From Clostridia bacterium (GTDB lineage: Bacteria > Bacillota > Clostridia > Oscillospirales > Acutalibacteraceae), in contig JAFUQS010000015.1 of assembly GCA_017472225.1 (NCBI GenBank), forward strand, positions 1-50,067: 50,067 bases of DNA. The letters are read 5' to 3'. The notes beneath the pieces were generated by a model. That model worked only from the letters and a program-made list of their open reading frames with translations. It ran no database searches and was not told the origin of the DNA. Position numbers and translations under genes: made by a program. Numbering within the stretch: position 1 is the stretch's first letter; the number at the start of each line of letters is the position of its first letter. Positions 40,114 through 49,934 of this stretch are shown here, in pieces.

Positions 40114-41883
40114 ATGGCAAACAGATTTTCTGATGAATTTCTGGCAGAGCTGAGAATGAGATGCGATATAGAACAGACTATCTCGTCATATGTTCAGCTC
40201 AGGCGCAGAGGCAAAAACCTTGTCGGTCTTTGTCCGTTCCATAACGAAAAAACACCGTCCTTCACGGTTTACCCCGATTCCCAGAGCTTTTACTGCTTCG
40301 GCTGCGGAGCAGGCGGTGAGGTTATTTCCTTTATAAGAAGGGCGGAAAATCTTGATTTCACCGAAGCTGTGCGATATCTTTGTGACAAGGCTTCCATGGT
40401 AATGCCCTCCGAGGGCTATGATGATTCACTTGCGCAAAAGCGAAAGAGAATGTACGAAATCAACAAGGAAGCCGCAAGGTTTTTTAATTCATGTCTTTTC
40501 ACGGATGTCGGTAAAGAAGGGCTTGAATATTTCAAGTCCCGTGGATATAAAAAAAGCACAATAACAAAATTTGGTATGGGTTATGCGCCCAACGAATGGA
40601 GAGCACTTCTGACCCACCTTAAAAGCAAGGGCTATTCCTATGAGGAGGCTTATGAAGCCAACCTTGCAAACAAAAGTGAAAAAAACGGAAAGGTCAGCTT
40701 TTATGACTCCTTCCGTAACCGTGTTATGGTGCCGATTATAGATGCCAGAGGAAATGTGGTGGCTTTCGGCGGCAGAGTTCTTGATGACAGCAAGCCGAAA
40801 TACATCAATACCTCCGATACATTTATTTATAAAAAAAGTCTTGGTGTTTTCGGGCTGAATTTTGCAAAAAACACCACGGATAAAAAGCTGATTCTTGTTG
40901 AAGGCTATATGGATGCCATTACCCTTCATCAGCATGGATTTTCAAATGCAATTGCCTGTCTGGGTACGGCGCTTACAAGTGAAATGGCACATCTGCTTTC
41001 ACGCTATGCCGATGAGGTTATTCTGTGTTATGATGCCGACGAAGCAGGTCAGAAGGCAACTCAGCGTGCCATTGAAATTTTCAAATCAATCGGCATGAAG
41101 CTGAAGGTGATTCATTTAAGCGGCGGTAAGGACCCTGATGAAATAATAAGAAAATACGGACCCGAACGGTTCAGAAGTCTTATTGACGGTGCTGCAAATG
41201 ATATTGAATTTGCCCTTATCAGGCTGAGGGACTCTTTTCAGCTTGATACCTCTGACGGTAAAATGAGATATCTTGAAAAAGCGGCTGAGGTGTTGGCAAA
41301 AACAAACAACAGAATTGCTCAGGATGTTTATGCCGGCAGACTTGCAGAGGAGCTGAGCATCAGCAAGGAATCGATTATGCTTCGTGTTGAACAGCTCCAG
41401 AAAAAGAATGTGCGCCTTGAAAACAAAAATCGCTTCGCTCAGATTCAGCAAAGGTCGATTTCAGAAAACAACAAAGCAGCACTTTCAAATGATGTAAATA
41501 TAAAGGTTATCAAGGCAGAGCAGATGCTTATAGGGGCACTTTTACGAAACCCTGAATTCTATGAGAGAATGAAAAGCTCTGTTAAAAGTGAAGATTTTTC
41601 AGTTAATGAACACAGAAGAATATTCTCCCTGATAACTGAAAAAATAAAACAGCAAAGAAGTCTTGAGCTGACCTTTTTCGCTCAGGAGCTGGACCCCAAG
41701 GAGCTTGACACACTTGTCAGAATTTCAAAGCAGCACGAACAGCTTGTGTTCACTTTAAGTGTCTGTGCTGACTGCGTCAGAATTATGAAGCAGCAGAAGG
41801 AAAAGGAGACCAAGGCAGGCTCGTCGGGTGAAATCAGCGATGAGGAGTTCGCTCAGTATTTTCATAAAAAAAGAAATAATTGA
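40114..41883 (+). CDS. dnaG: DNA primase
   Basis: 589 aa. The zinc ribbon uses Cys40, His43, Cys61 and Cys64 (CPFH, CFGC). The catalytic core contains TOPRIM motifs (LVEGYMDAITLHQHG, then CYDADEAGQKATQRAI). A C-terminal helical region (about 450-589) should bind the replicative helicase. It makes RNA primers at the replication fork. AAAGGA lies about 11 bases before the ATG. rpoD begins 34 bases after its stop, which gives the conserved macromolecular-synthesis order. Confidence 0.95.
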   Translation: MANRFSDEFLAELRMRCDIEQTISSYVQLRRRGKNLVGLCPFHNEKTPSFTVYPDSQSFYCFGCGAGGEVISFIRRAENLDFTEAVRYLCDKASMVMPSEGYDDSLAQKRKRMYEINKEAARFFNSCLFTDVGKEGLEYFKSRGYKKSTITKFGMGYAPNEWRALLTHLKSKGYSYEEAYEANLANKSEKNGKVSFYDSFRNRVMVPIIDARGNVVAFGGRVLDDSKPKYINTSDTFIYKKSLGVFGLNFAKNTTDKKLILVEGYMDAITLHQHGFSNAIACLGTALTSEMAHLLSRYADEVILCYDADEAGQKATQRAIEIFKSIGMKLKVIHLSGGKDPDEIIRKYGPERFRSLIDGAANDIEFALIRLRDSFQLDTSDGKMRYLEKAAEVLAKTNNRIAQDVYAGRLAEELSISKESIMLRVEQLQKKNVRLENKNRFAQIQQRSISENNKAALSNDVNIKVIKAEQMLIGALLRNPEFYERMKSSVKSEDFSVNEHRRIFSLITEKIKQQRSLELTFFAQELDPKELDTLVRISKQHEQLVFTLSVCADCVRIMKQQKEKETKAGSSGEISDEEFAQYFHKKRNN

Positions 41884-41916
41884 TTTAACAACATAGAAAG
41901 GCAAGGAAGTAACTTT

Positions 41917-43008
41917 ATGGAAAATCAAGAAAAAAATTTAATGCTCAAAGCTCTTATTGACAGAGGTATCAGTCAGGGTAAGCTCAATTCCACGGAAATT
42001 GATGCTGTGCTTGTTGAAGCCGATGTTGATATGGACGAAATGGAAAAGGTTTATTCAAAGCTTGAAAGTGCAGGCGTTGAAATTGTTGATGACCTCAGCG
42101 ATGAAATCCTCGACTCAATTTCTGTTGACATCGATCTTCCCAAGGATTATGACAACTCAGCAATGGTTGCTGCCGATGCAAAAAGTGTGATTGATGACCC
42201 TGTTAAGGTATATCTTAAGGATATCGGCAGAGTACCCCTTCTTTCACCCGAGGAGGAAATCGACCTTGCAATCCGTATTGCAAACAATGATAAGGAAGCA
42301 AAGGAAATTCTCACAAAGGCTAACCTTCGCCTTGTTGTTTCAATTGCAAAAAGATATGTTGGCAGAGGCATGATGTTCCTTGACCTTATTCAGGAGGGCA
42401 ACCTTGGTCTTATCAAGGCTGTTGACAAGTTCGACCATACAAAGGGCTTCAAATTCTCAACCTATGCAACATGGTGGATAAGACAGGCTATCACAAGAGC
42501 CATTGCCGACCAGGGCAGAACAATCCGTATTCCCGTTCATATGGTAGAGACCATCAATAAGGTTAAAAAGACAAGCAATATGCTTCTTCACAGAGATGGC
42601 AAGGATCCCTCACCGGAGGACATTGCTAAGGAGCTCAATATGCCTACCGACAAGGTTCGTGACATTCTTCGCATTTCACAGGAGCCTGTTTCACTTGAAA
42701 CCCCCATTGGTGAAGAGGAGGACAGCCATCTTGGTGACTTTATTCCCGACGAGGATGCACTTTCACCTGCTGACGCAGCAGCGATGACCTTCCTTAAAAC
42801 AAAGGTTAACGAGGTTCTTGAAACCCTCACCCCCAGAGAGGCTGAGGTTCTCCGTCTTCGTTTCGGCCTTCGTGACGGCACACCTCAGACACTTGAAGAG
42901 GTGGGCAAGGCATTCAATGTTACAAGAGAAAGAATCAGACAGATTGAAGCCAAGGCTCTGAGAAAGCTCCGCCACCCCTCAAGAAGCAAACACCTGAAGG
43001 ATTTATAA
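41917..43008 (+). CDS. rpoD: RNA polymerase housekeeping sigma factor (SigA)
   Basis: 363 aa. A short region 1.1 ([20 protein letters not shown]) is followed by region 1.2 ([18 protein letters not shown]) and region 2 with [18 protein letters not shown] and [18 protein letters not shown]. Region 3 and region 4 ([20 protein letters not shown]) complete it. It recognises TTGACA/TATAAT promoters, which fits the promoters seen across this window. AAGGAAG lies before the ATG at 41917. A strong terminator ends the unit. Confidence 0.97.
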   Translation: MENQEKNLMLKALIDRGISQGKLNSTEIDAVLVEADVDMDEMEKVYSKLESAGVEIVDDLSDEILDSISVDIDLPKDYDNSAMVAADAKSVIDDPVKVYLKDIGRVPLLSPEEEIDLAIRIANNDKEAKEILTKANLRLVVSIAKRYVGRGMMFLDLIQEGNLGLIKAVDKFDHTKGFKFSTYATWWIRQAITRAIADQGRTIRIPVHMVETINKVKKTSNMLLHRDGKDPSPEDIAKELNMPTDKVRDILRISQEPVSLETPIGEEEDSHLGDFIPDEDALSPADAAAMTFLKTKVNEVLETLTPREAEVLRLRFGLRDGTPQTLEEVGKAFNVTRERIRQIEAKALRKLRHPSRSKHLKDL

Positions 43009-43028
43009 TACAGAAAAGTCACATACAA

Positions 43029-43077
43029 GGGCGACGCTTTGTAAGGAAGCGTCGCCCGATTGTGATTTTCTTTTTTT
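43029..43077 (+). terminator. Strong rho-independent terminator after rpoD
   Basis: An 11-bp perfect stem GGGCGACGCTT / AAGCGTCGCCC (43029-43039, 43047-43057), with further TCACA/TGTGA pairing outside, is followed by a T-rich run. Confidence 0.95.
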
Positions 43078-43108
43078 ATTTATATTTTACTGCTTTAAAG
43101 TGACAAAA

Positions 43109-43141
43109 TGTGTTGACAACACATACTCGCCGTGATATAAT
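43109..43141 (+). promoter_or_regulatory. Full-consensus promoter of the ilv operon with palindromic -35
   Basis: TTGACA (43113-43118), a 17-bp spacer and TATAAT (43136-43141), plus extended TG (TGATATAAT): every consensus base is present. The -35 lies inside TGTGTTG-A-CAACACA (43109-43123), a perfect 7-bp-arm palindrome that could be an operator. Such a strong promoter for biosynthetic genes implies control by repression or by the leader. Confidence 0.9.
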
Positions 43142-43165
43142 ATCCTATAAATTTGATTTTAAAAA

Positions 43166-43231
43166 ATGTCGGGTGCTGAAGCCCGAAAAGGGAAGGTAAA
43201 AGCCACTCCCGAAAAGGAGTTTTTAAAATGA
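43166..43231 (+). promoter_or_regulatory. ilvB leader: alternative hairpins over the ribosome site, with a 21-codon overlapping frame
   Basis: Hairpin A is CGGG/CCCG (43170-43173, 43182-43185). Hairpin B is GGGA/TCCC (43190-43193, 43207-43210) with inner GG/CC. Hairpin C is ACTCC/GGAGT (43205-43209, 43216-43220), which would hide the ilvB ribosome site GGAG (43216-43219). B and C share bases and exclude each other. A frame from ATG 43166 (MSGAEARKGKVK...) ends in TGA 43229-43231, overlapping the ilvB ATG; it has no ribosome site of its own. No known riboswitch was recognised. Confidence 0.5.
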
Positions 43232-44922
43232 AGCTTTCAGGTTCACAAATTGTAATAGAGTGCCTTATTGAGCAGGGTGTAACTGATGTTTTCGGTTATC
43301 CCGGCGGTCAGGTTCTCAATATATACGATGCGCTTTATAATGCAGGTGACAGAATCAATCATGTCCTCACTGCCCATGAGCAGGGCGCAGCTCATGCTGC
43401 TGACGGCTATGCGAGAGTAACAGGCAAGGTCGGTGTGGTTATTGCAACCTCAGGCCCCGGTGCAACAAATCTCGTTACGGGTATTGCAAACGCTATGCTT
43501 GATTCAGTTCCCATGGTTGCCATCACGGGTAATGTTCCGACATCTCTTGTGGGTAAGGACAGCTTTCAGGAGGTCGATATCACAGGTATCACACTTCCCA
43601 TTACAAAGCATAACTATTTTGTAAAAGATATAAACGAGCTTGCCGCTTGTCTTCGTGAGGCGTTTAAAATTGCCAAATCGGGAAGACCCGGTCCCGTTCT
43701 TGTGGATATTCCAAAGGATGTGCAGATTGCAACTGTGGAATTCGAGCCTGAGGGTGTTGTTGAGTCCTTCCCTGAAAAGAAGGTCAAAGATTCAAAAATT
43801 GCAGAAGCTGTCAGACTCATTAACGAATGTGAAAAGCCTTACATATATGTCGGTGGCGGTGTTATGAGCCGTAATCTCGGTGAGGATGTTATGGCTCTCA
43901 GTGAAAAAATTGACGGCTGTATCGGATGCACCTTTATGGGGCTTTCCTCCATTCCTGATTCTTATGAAAGATTTTTAGGTATGCAGGGTATGCACGGTCA
44001 CTATGCATCATCAATGGCGAACAAAAATGCCGACCTTATCATCGGTATCGGTATTCGCTTCAGCGACAGAGCTACCGGCAATACTCAGAAATATTCAAAG
44101 GGAGCAAAGATTATTCAGCTTGATGTTGACGGTGCTGAAATCAACAAAAACATTATGGTTGATGCAGGTCTTATCGGTGATATCGGAGACAGTCTGAAGC
44201 GTATCCTTTCAGCTGTTGAAGAAAAATCACGCCCCCTGTGGCATGAGGAATTTGAAAAGCTTAAAGAAGATGAAAAGAAAATCGAAAAGCTTAACGACGA
44301 AAAATCAACATCAATTCTTCCGCCGAAAAAGGTTTTTGAAATTATAAATAAGCATAAGGATGAAAACACCGTCATTGCAACGGATGTCGGTCAGCATCAG
44401 ATGTGGGCGGCTCAATATACCGACTTTGAGAAAAACCGTAAGTTTGTTTCTTCCGGCGGTCTCGGTACAATGGGCTACGGACTTGGTGCCGCAATCGGTG
44501 CACAGGTCGGCTCACACAACAAGACAATTCTTGTTACGGGTGACGGTTCCTTCGGTATGAACCTTAACGAGCTTGCAACAGCAGTTACATATAATCTTCC
44601 GATTGTTGTTGTGCTTTTGAACAACGGTGTTCTCGGAATGGTACGCCAGTGGCAGACCCTTTTCTACGGAAAGCGGTATTCAAATACAGTATTGGGAAGA
44701 AAAACAAACTTCCCGCTTCTTGCTGAGGCATTCGGTGCTGCCGCCTATAGTGCAGCAACTGTTGAGGAATTTGAAAAAGCTATGGCTGAAGCAATGAAGT
44801 GCGAAGGTCCCGTGCTTATTGAGGTTGCCATTGAAAAGGACGAATTTGTTCTTCCCATGCTTCCTCCCGGCGGCTCAATAGAAGACATCATTGTCACTAT
44901 AGACAAGGAGGAAACACAATGA
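43228..44922 (+). CDS. ilvB: Acetolactate synthase large (catalytic) subunit
   Basis: 564 aa. It is TPP-dependent: LTAHEQGAAHAADGYAR contains the catalytic Glu, and GDGSFGMNLNELATAV...LLNNGVLGMVRQWQ is the TPP/Mg motif. FAD-domain signatures lie in the middle (YVGGGVMSRNLGE, MGLSSIPDS). It joins two pyruvates, or pyruvate and 2-oxobutyrate, in the first common step to valine, leucine and isoleucine. AAAAGGAG precedes the ATG by 8 bases and lies in the leader hairpin region. The stop overlaps the ilvN start by four bases (ATGA). Confidence 0.95.
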   Translation: MKLSGSQIVIECLIEQGVTDVFGYPGGQVLNIYDALYNAGDRINHVLTAHEQGAAHAADGYARVTGKVGVVIATSGPGATNLVTGIANAMLDSVPMVAITGNVPTSLVGKDSFQEVDITGITLPITKHNYFVKDINELAACLREAFKIAKSGRPGPVLVDIPKDVQIATVEFEPEGVVESFPEKKVKDSKIAEAVRLINECEKPYIYVGGGVMSRNLGEDVMALSEKIDGCIGCTFMGLSSIPDSYERFLGMQGMHGHYASSMANKNADLIIGIGIRFSDRATGNTQKYSKGAKIIQLDVDGAEINKNIMVDAGLIGDIGDSLKRILSAVEEKSRPLWHEEFEKLKEDEKKIEKLNDEKSTSILPPKKVFEIINKHKDENTVIATDVGQHQMWAAQYTDFEKNRKFVSSGGLGTMGYGLGAAIGAQVGSHNKTILVTGDGSFGMNLNELATAVTYNLPIVVVLLNNGVLGMVRQWQTLFYGKRYSNTVLGRKTNFPLLAEAFGAAAYSAATVEEFEKAMAEAMKCEGPVLIEVAIEKDEFVLPMLPPGGSIEDIIVTIDKEETQ

Positions 44923-45419
44923 GCAAATATGTTATAGCGGTTTATGTTGATAATAAGCCGGGTGTACTTACAAGAGTTTCAAGTATGTTTACCCGCCGTG
45001 GCTTCAACATTGATACCCTTACCGTTGGTGAAATTGAAAATCCGGCTTATTCGAGAATCACAATTTCACTTTCAGGTGATGAATACACAAAAAATCAGAT
45101 TGTGGTTCAGCTCAACAAGCTCCACAATGTTCAGATGGTCAAGGTTCTCAGCGATGAAAGCACTGTAAAGCGTGAGCTGATGATTATCAAAATGAAGAAC
45201 ACCCCCAATAACAGGGCTGAGATTATGGCAGCGGCTGAGGTTTACAAGGGAAAAATTATCGACTACTCAGTCAGCACCATAAGTGTTGAGGTTACCGGCG
45301 AGCCGGTGAAAATCGATGCATTCATCGAGCTTATGATGCCCTTGGGCATTCTTGAAATGTGCCGCACGGGTATTGTTGCAATTGAGCGTGGCGCAGAAAC
45401 CATGTTCTCTCAGGAATAA
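44919..45419 (+). CDS. ilvN: Acetolactate synthase small (regulatory) subunit
   Basis: 166 aa. The N-terminal ACT domain shows VYVDNKPGVLTRVSSMFTRRGFNIDTLTVG, the valine-binding fold. A C-terminal ALS_ss_C domain follows (VKRELMIIKMKNTPNNRAEIM). It activates the catalytic subunit and gives feedback inhibition by valine. The ATGA overlap with ilvB couples synthesis of the two subunits. The symbol ilvH is also used for this gene. Confidence 0.95.
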   Translation: MSKYVIAVYVDNKPGVLTRVSSMFTRRGFNIDTLTVGEIENPAYSRITISLSGDEYTKNQIVVQLNKLHNVQMVKVLSDESTVKRELMIIKMKNTPNNRAEIMAAAEVYKGKIIDYSVSTISVEVTGEPVKIDAFIELMMPLGILEMCRTGIVAIERGAETMFSQE

Positions 45420-45440
45420 AAAAACAAACAATAACTTTAA

Positions 45441-46478
<1,038 letters not shown>

Positions 46479-46488
46479 GTTTTTGCAC

Positions 46489-46521
46489 AAGGTCTGTTGC
46501 GCCGTCGGCTCAACAGACCTT
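46489..46521 (+). other. ilvC-ilvD intergenic hairpin
   Basis: A perfect 11-bp stem AAGGTCTGTTG / CAACAGACCTT (46489-46499, 46511-46521) is followed by TAATG and no T-run. It is probably an mRNA stability or processing element, or a partial terminator that lowers ilvD expression relative to ilvC. Confidence 0.6.
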
Positions 46522-46571
46522 TAATGAATTAGCCTGGCAATCAGCCAAGGCACAGGAAAGGACGAAAACAA

Positions 46572-48236
46572 ATGATAAAAGATACTATCGTTGACGGCTT
46601 CCATAATGCGCCCCACCGTTCGCTTTATCACGCTTTGGGACTCACAGATGAGGAACAGCACAGACCTTTAATCGGTATTGTATCATCACATAACGAAATT
46701 GTACCCGGTCACATCAACCTTGACAAAATTGCAGATGCAGTCAAGCTTGGTGTTGCCATGGCTGGCGGTACTCCGATTATGTTCCCTGCAATTACTGTTT
46801 GTGACGGTATTGCAATGGGTCATGTTGGTATGAAATATTCACTCGTTACAAGAGATCTCATTGCCGACTCAACTGAGGCTATGGTTATGGCTCACGGCTT
46901 TGACGGACTTGTTATGATTCCTAACTGCGATAAAAATGTACCCGGTCTTCTGATGGCTGCGGCAAGACTTAATATTCCCACAATTTTTGTTTCCGGCGGA
47001 CCAATGCTTGCAGGTCGTGTTAACGGCAAAAAGACCAGCCTTTCAAGTATGTTTGAGGCAGTTGGTGCCTACAAGGCGGGTAAAATTGATGATGCACAGC
47101 TCAGAGTATGTGAAGAAAACACTTGCCCCACCTGTGGCTCATGCTCAGGTATGTATACTGCAAACTCGATGAACTGCCTGACAGAGGTTCTCGGTATGGG
47201 ACTTCGTGGCAACGGTACAATTCCGGCTGTTTATTCACAGAGAATTGAACTTGCAAAGCATGCGGGTATGCAGATTATGGAGCTTGTTAAAAAGAATATC
47301 CGACCGAGAGATATTATGACTCCGGCGGCAATTAAAAATGCTCTCACAGCAGATATGGCTCTTGGATGCAGCACAAACAGTATGCTTCATCTTCCCGCAA
47401 TTGCCAACGAATGTGGCGTGGAATTTAACCTTGATATGGCAAATGCTGTGAGTGAGGTTACGCCCAACCTTTGTCACCTTGCTCCTGCTGGACCTACTTA
47501 TATGGAGGACCTTAACGAGGCGGGCGGTGTATATGCAGTGCTCAAGGAGCTGACAAAGTTAGGTCTTATTGATACCTCGGTTATGACCTGTACAGGTAAA
47601 ACCCTTGGTGAAAATATTGAAAACGCTGTTAACAGGGATGACACGGTAATCAGAACCGTTGAAAATCCCTATTCAAAAACAGGCGGTATTGCAATCCTGC
47701 GTGGTAACCTTGCCCCTGACGGCTGTGTTGTTAAAAGAAGTGCAGTTGCACAGGAAATGCTTGTTCACGAAGGTCCTGCCAAGGTTTATGACAGTGAAGA
47801 GGAAGCAATTGCTGCAATTTACGGCGGAGAAATCAAAAAGGGTGATGTTGTTGTTATCCGTTATGAAGGTCCTGCCGGCGGCCCCGGTATGAGAGAAATG
47901 CTTTCACCCACATCTGCAATTGCAGGTATGGGACTTGACAAGGATGTTGCACTTATTACCGACGGACGCTTCTCCGGAGCAACAAGAGGTGCGGCAATCG
48001 GCCATGTTTCTCCCGAAGCTGTCAGAGGCGGACTTATCGCATATGTAAAAACAGGGGATATCATTTCAATCAATATTCCCGAATATAAAATTGAGCTCAA
48101 GGTTTCACAGGAAGAAATCGAAAAGCGTAAAAAGGATACAACAATCAAGGTCAAAACTGACATCAAAGGTTATCTTAAGAGATACTCAAAGATTGTATCC
48201 TCAGCGGACAAGGGCGCAATTATCAATGAATTCTGA
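46572..48236 (+). CDS. ilvD: Dihydroxy-acid dehydratase
   Basis: 554 aa. Iron-sulfur ligands are in [10 protein letters not shown] and [18 protein letters not shown]. Other signatures are [28 protein letters not shown] and [21 protein letters not shown]. It dehydrates dihydroxyisovalerate to 2-ketoisovalerate, and the homologue for isoleucine. It lies 93 bases after ilvC beyond a hairpin. CAGGAAAGGA precedes the ATG. Confidence 0.97.
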   Translation: MIKDTIVDGFHNAPHRSLYHALGLTDEEQHRPLIGIVSSHNEIVPGHINLDKIADAVKLGVAMAGGTPIMFPAITVCDGIAMGHVGMKYSLVTRDLIADSTEAMVMAHGFDGLVMIPNCDKNVPGLLMAAARLNIPTIFVSGGPMLAGRVNGKKTSLSSMFEAVGAYKAGKIDDAQLRVCEENTCPTCGSCSGMYTANSMNCLTEVLGMGLRGNGTIPAVYSQRIELAKHAGMQIMELVKKNIRPRDIMTPAAIKNALTADMALGCSTNSMLHLPAIANECGVEFNLDMANAVSEVTPNLCHLAPAGPTYMEDLNEAGGVYAVLKELTKLGLIDTSVMTCTGKTLGENIENAVNRDDTVIRTVENPYSKTGGIAILRGNLAPDGCVVKRSAVAQEMLVHEGPAKVYDSEEEAIAAIYGGEIKKGDVVVIRYEGPAGGPGMREMLSPTSAIAGMGLDKDVALITDGRFSGATRGAAIGHVSPEAVRGGLIAYVKTGDIISINIPEYKIELKVSQEEIEKRKKDTTIKVKTDIKGYLKRYSKIVSSADKGAIINEF

Positions 48237-48265
48237 TTTTTTCAGGCAATTCAGGAGGTGCGATA

Positions 48266-49441
48266 ATGACAAATAAAGAACTTGCCTGCCGACTTTCTGC
48301 CTTAACGGTTTTCAGAAACACACTCAAAAAAGATGTGCTTTCAGCTTTTCTTGAGTTTCTGAAGTGTGAGGGGGACATGGCGGAAAAGCTTAGTGCTTAT
48401 GGTGAATTTGTGAGCCTTCTTTCGGCTCAGGGAGGAAGCTTTTCCGAATTCTTAAGGAAAAGCGTCAGCGAGGACGAAAACGCCTATATCAAGCTTAAAG
48501 CGGCAAAAAAGGATGTACCCGAATCCGTGAGAAAAAATGCGGCAGCAGAGCTGTCATTGTTCACCGAGCTTTCCTTAATAACTGCCGATTCACTCTGGCA
48601 AAGCAGCGGATATGAGGGATATATTCCGACTTTTGAAAACAGCTATGTGGATTTCGGAAGACTTTATAACGAAAGACTCGAAAATGTGGATACTCTCGGC
48701 TACGGCATATTTGCTTCCAACGGAATGTTCCGTGTGGAGGATAATAAAATCATACCTGTTGAGGTTGCAGACAGAATTTCTGTTGATAATTTCATCGGCT
48801 ATGAAAAAGAGCGTCAGGCAGTTTTGGAAAACACCCGTGCTCTCACAGAGGGGAGACCGGCTCAGAATGTGCTTTTATGCGGTGATGCAGGCACAGGTAA
48901 ATCCTCAACAGTAAAGGCAAGTGCGAACTACTTTTTCAATAAGGGAGTCCGTCTTATTGAGCTCAGAAAGGACCAGCTTTTTTCCCTTTCTTATGTTATG
49001 GGTGCAATTGCTGAAAATCCGCTGAAGTTTATCATTTTTATTGATGACCTTTCCTTCAACAAAAACGATGATTGCTTCAGTATGCTCAAGGCGGTGCTTG
49101 AAGGCTCAGCGGAGTCAAGAAGCAGCAATGCAGTTATCTATGCCACAAGTAATCGCAGACATATTGTGAAGGAAAGCTTTGCAGACAGAACAGGTACGGA
49201 TGATGTTCACCGCAATGACACAATGCAGGAGCTGCTTTCACTTTCCGACCGTTTTGGTCTTACTGTTTATTTCCAGAAGCCGAACAAGCTGCTTTATCTC
49301 GATATTGTCCACGAGCTTGCTCAGAGAAACGGCATCACAATGGAAAAAGCACAGCTTGATGTTAAAGCGGAAGCCTTTGCCCTTTCCCGTGGCAGCCGTT
49401 CACCAAGGGCGGCAGAGCAGTTTATCAAAAGCTTGTTATAA
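48266..49441 (+). CDS. AAA-type ATPase, DUF815 family
   Basis: 391 aa. An N-terminal helical region of about 170 residues precedes an AAA domain with VLLCGDAGTGKSS (Walker A, about residue 209), FIIFIDDLSF (Walker B), YATSNRRHIVKESF (sensor 1) and the C-terminal RGSRSPRAAEQF. These match the DUF815 ATPases, whose cellular role is not established. It is read directly after ilvD (29 bases) with a CAGGAGGTG site and is followed by ridA after 21 bases. The operon context does not explain it: a general housekeeping role is as likely as one in amino-acid metabolism. Confidence 0.85.
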   Translation: MTNKELACRLSALTVFRNTLKKDVLSAFLEFLKCEGDMAEKLSAYGEFVSLLSAQGGSFSEFLRKSVSEDENAYIKLKAAKKDVPESVRKNAAAELSLFTELSLITADSLWQSSGYEGYIPTFENSYVDFGRLYNERLENVDTLGYGIFASNGMFRVEDNKIIPVEVADRISVDNFIGYEKERQAVLENTRALTEGRPAQNVLLCGDAGTGKSSTVKASANYFFNKGVRLIELRKDQLFSLSYVMGAIAENPLKFIIFIDDLSFNKNDDCFSMLKAVLEGSAESRSSNAVIYATSNRRHIVKESFADRTGTDDVHRNDTMQELLSLSDRFGLTVYFQKPNKLLYLDIVHELAQRNGITMEKAQLDVKAEAFALSRGSRSPRAAEQFIKSLL

Positions 49442-49462
49442 TGAATGAAAGAAGGTAATTAT

Positions 49463-49840
49463 ATGATTAAAAAAATTTCAACTCCTGATGCACCTGCTGC
49501 TATCGGCCCTTATTCACAGGCTATGGCAGTGAACGGTATGCTTTACACATCAGGTCAGCTCGGACTTGACCCGACAACAGGGGACTTTGCAGGAGCAACT
49601 ATCACACAGCAGGCTGAACAGTCACTCAAAAATCTTGGTGCAATTCTTGCTCAAGCAGGTACAAGCTATGACAAGATTGTCAAAACAACCTGTTTTCTTG
49701 CTGATATGGGTGATTTTGCCGCTTTCAATGAGGTTTATGCAAAGTATATCACAACAGCACCGGCAAGGTCTTGTGTTGCAGTGAAAACCCTTCCCAAGAA
49801 TGCACTTGTTGAAATTGAAGCAATAGCCGTTATTGAATAA
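49463..49840 (+). CDS. ridA: RidA family enamine/imine deaminase
   Basis: 125 aa, the standard length. GPYSQAMAVNGMLYTSGQLGLDP, the LKNLGAILAQAG helix and ARSCVAVKTLPKNALVEIEAIAV are the family signatures, including the conserved Arg of ARSCV that binds the substrate carboxylate. It hydrolyses reactive enamine/imine intermediates from threonine and serine dehydratases and so protects branched-chain amino-acid synthesis, which fits its place behind ilvD. The ATG at 49463 follows AAAGAAGG (49448-49455); an in-frame ATG at 49445 has no site. No clear terminator follows before the insertion sequence. Confidence 0.9.
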   Translation: MIKKISTPDAPAAIGPYSQAMAVNGMLYTSGQLGLDPTTGDFAGATITQQAEQSLKNLGAILAQAGTSYDKIVKTTCFLADMGDFAAFNEVYAKYITTAPARSCVAVKTLPKNALVEIEAIAVIE

Positions 49841-49934
49841 TAAAAAGGGATGTAAAAAAGAGAAATTTCCCGGGAAAGTCCGGAAAATAAAACAGTTTAA
49901 TATGTAAAAAGCCATTGTAAAAGCTGATTTGAAA

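Noticed and set aside
43148-43227. Cobalamin, SAM, T-box or ykkC/ppGpp riboswitch before ilvB
   Set aside because: Only short pieces (AAAAGGGAA, AAAAGCC) recall known cores. The T-box sequence, the B12 box and the larger folds of these classes are absent.
49866-49886. TTTCCCGGGAAA palindrome as terminator of ridA
   Set aside because: The 12-base repeat has no loop room in its perfect form, and the alternative 5-bp stem has no T-run.
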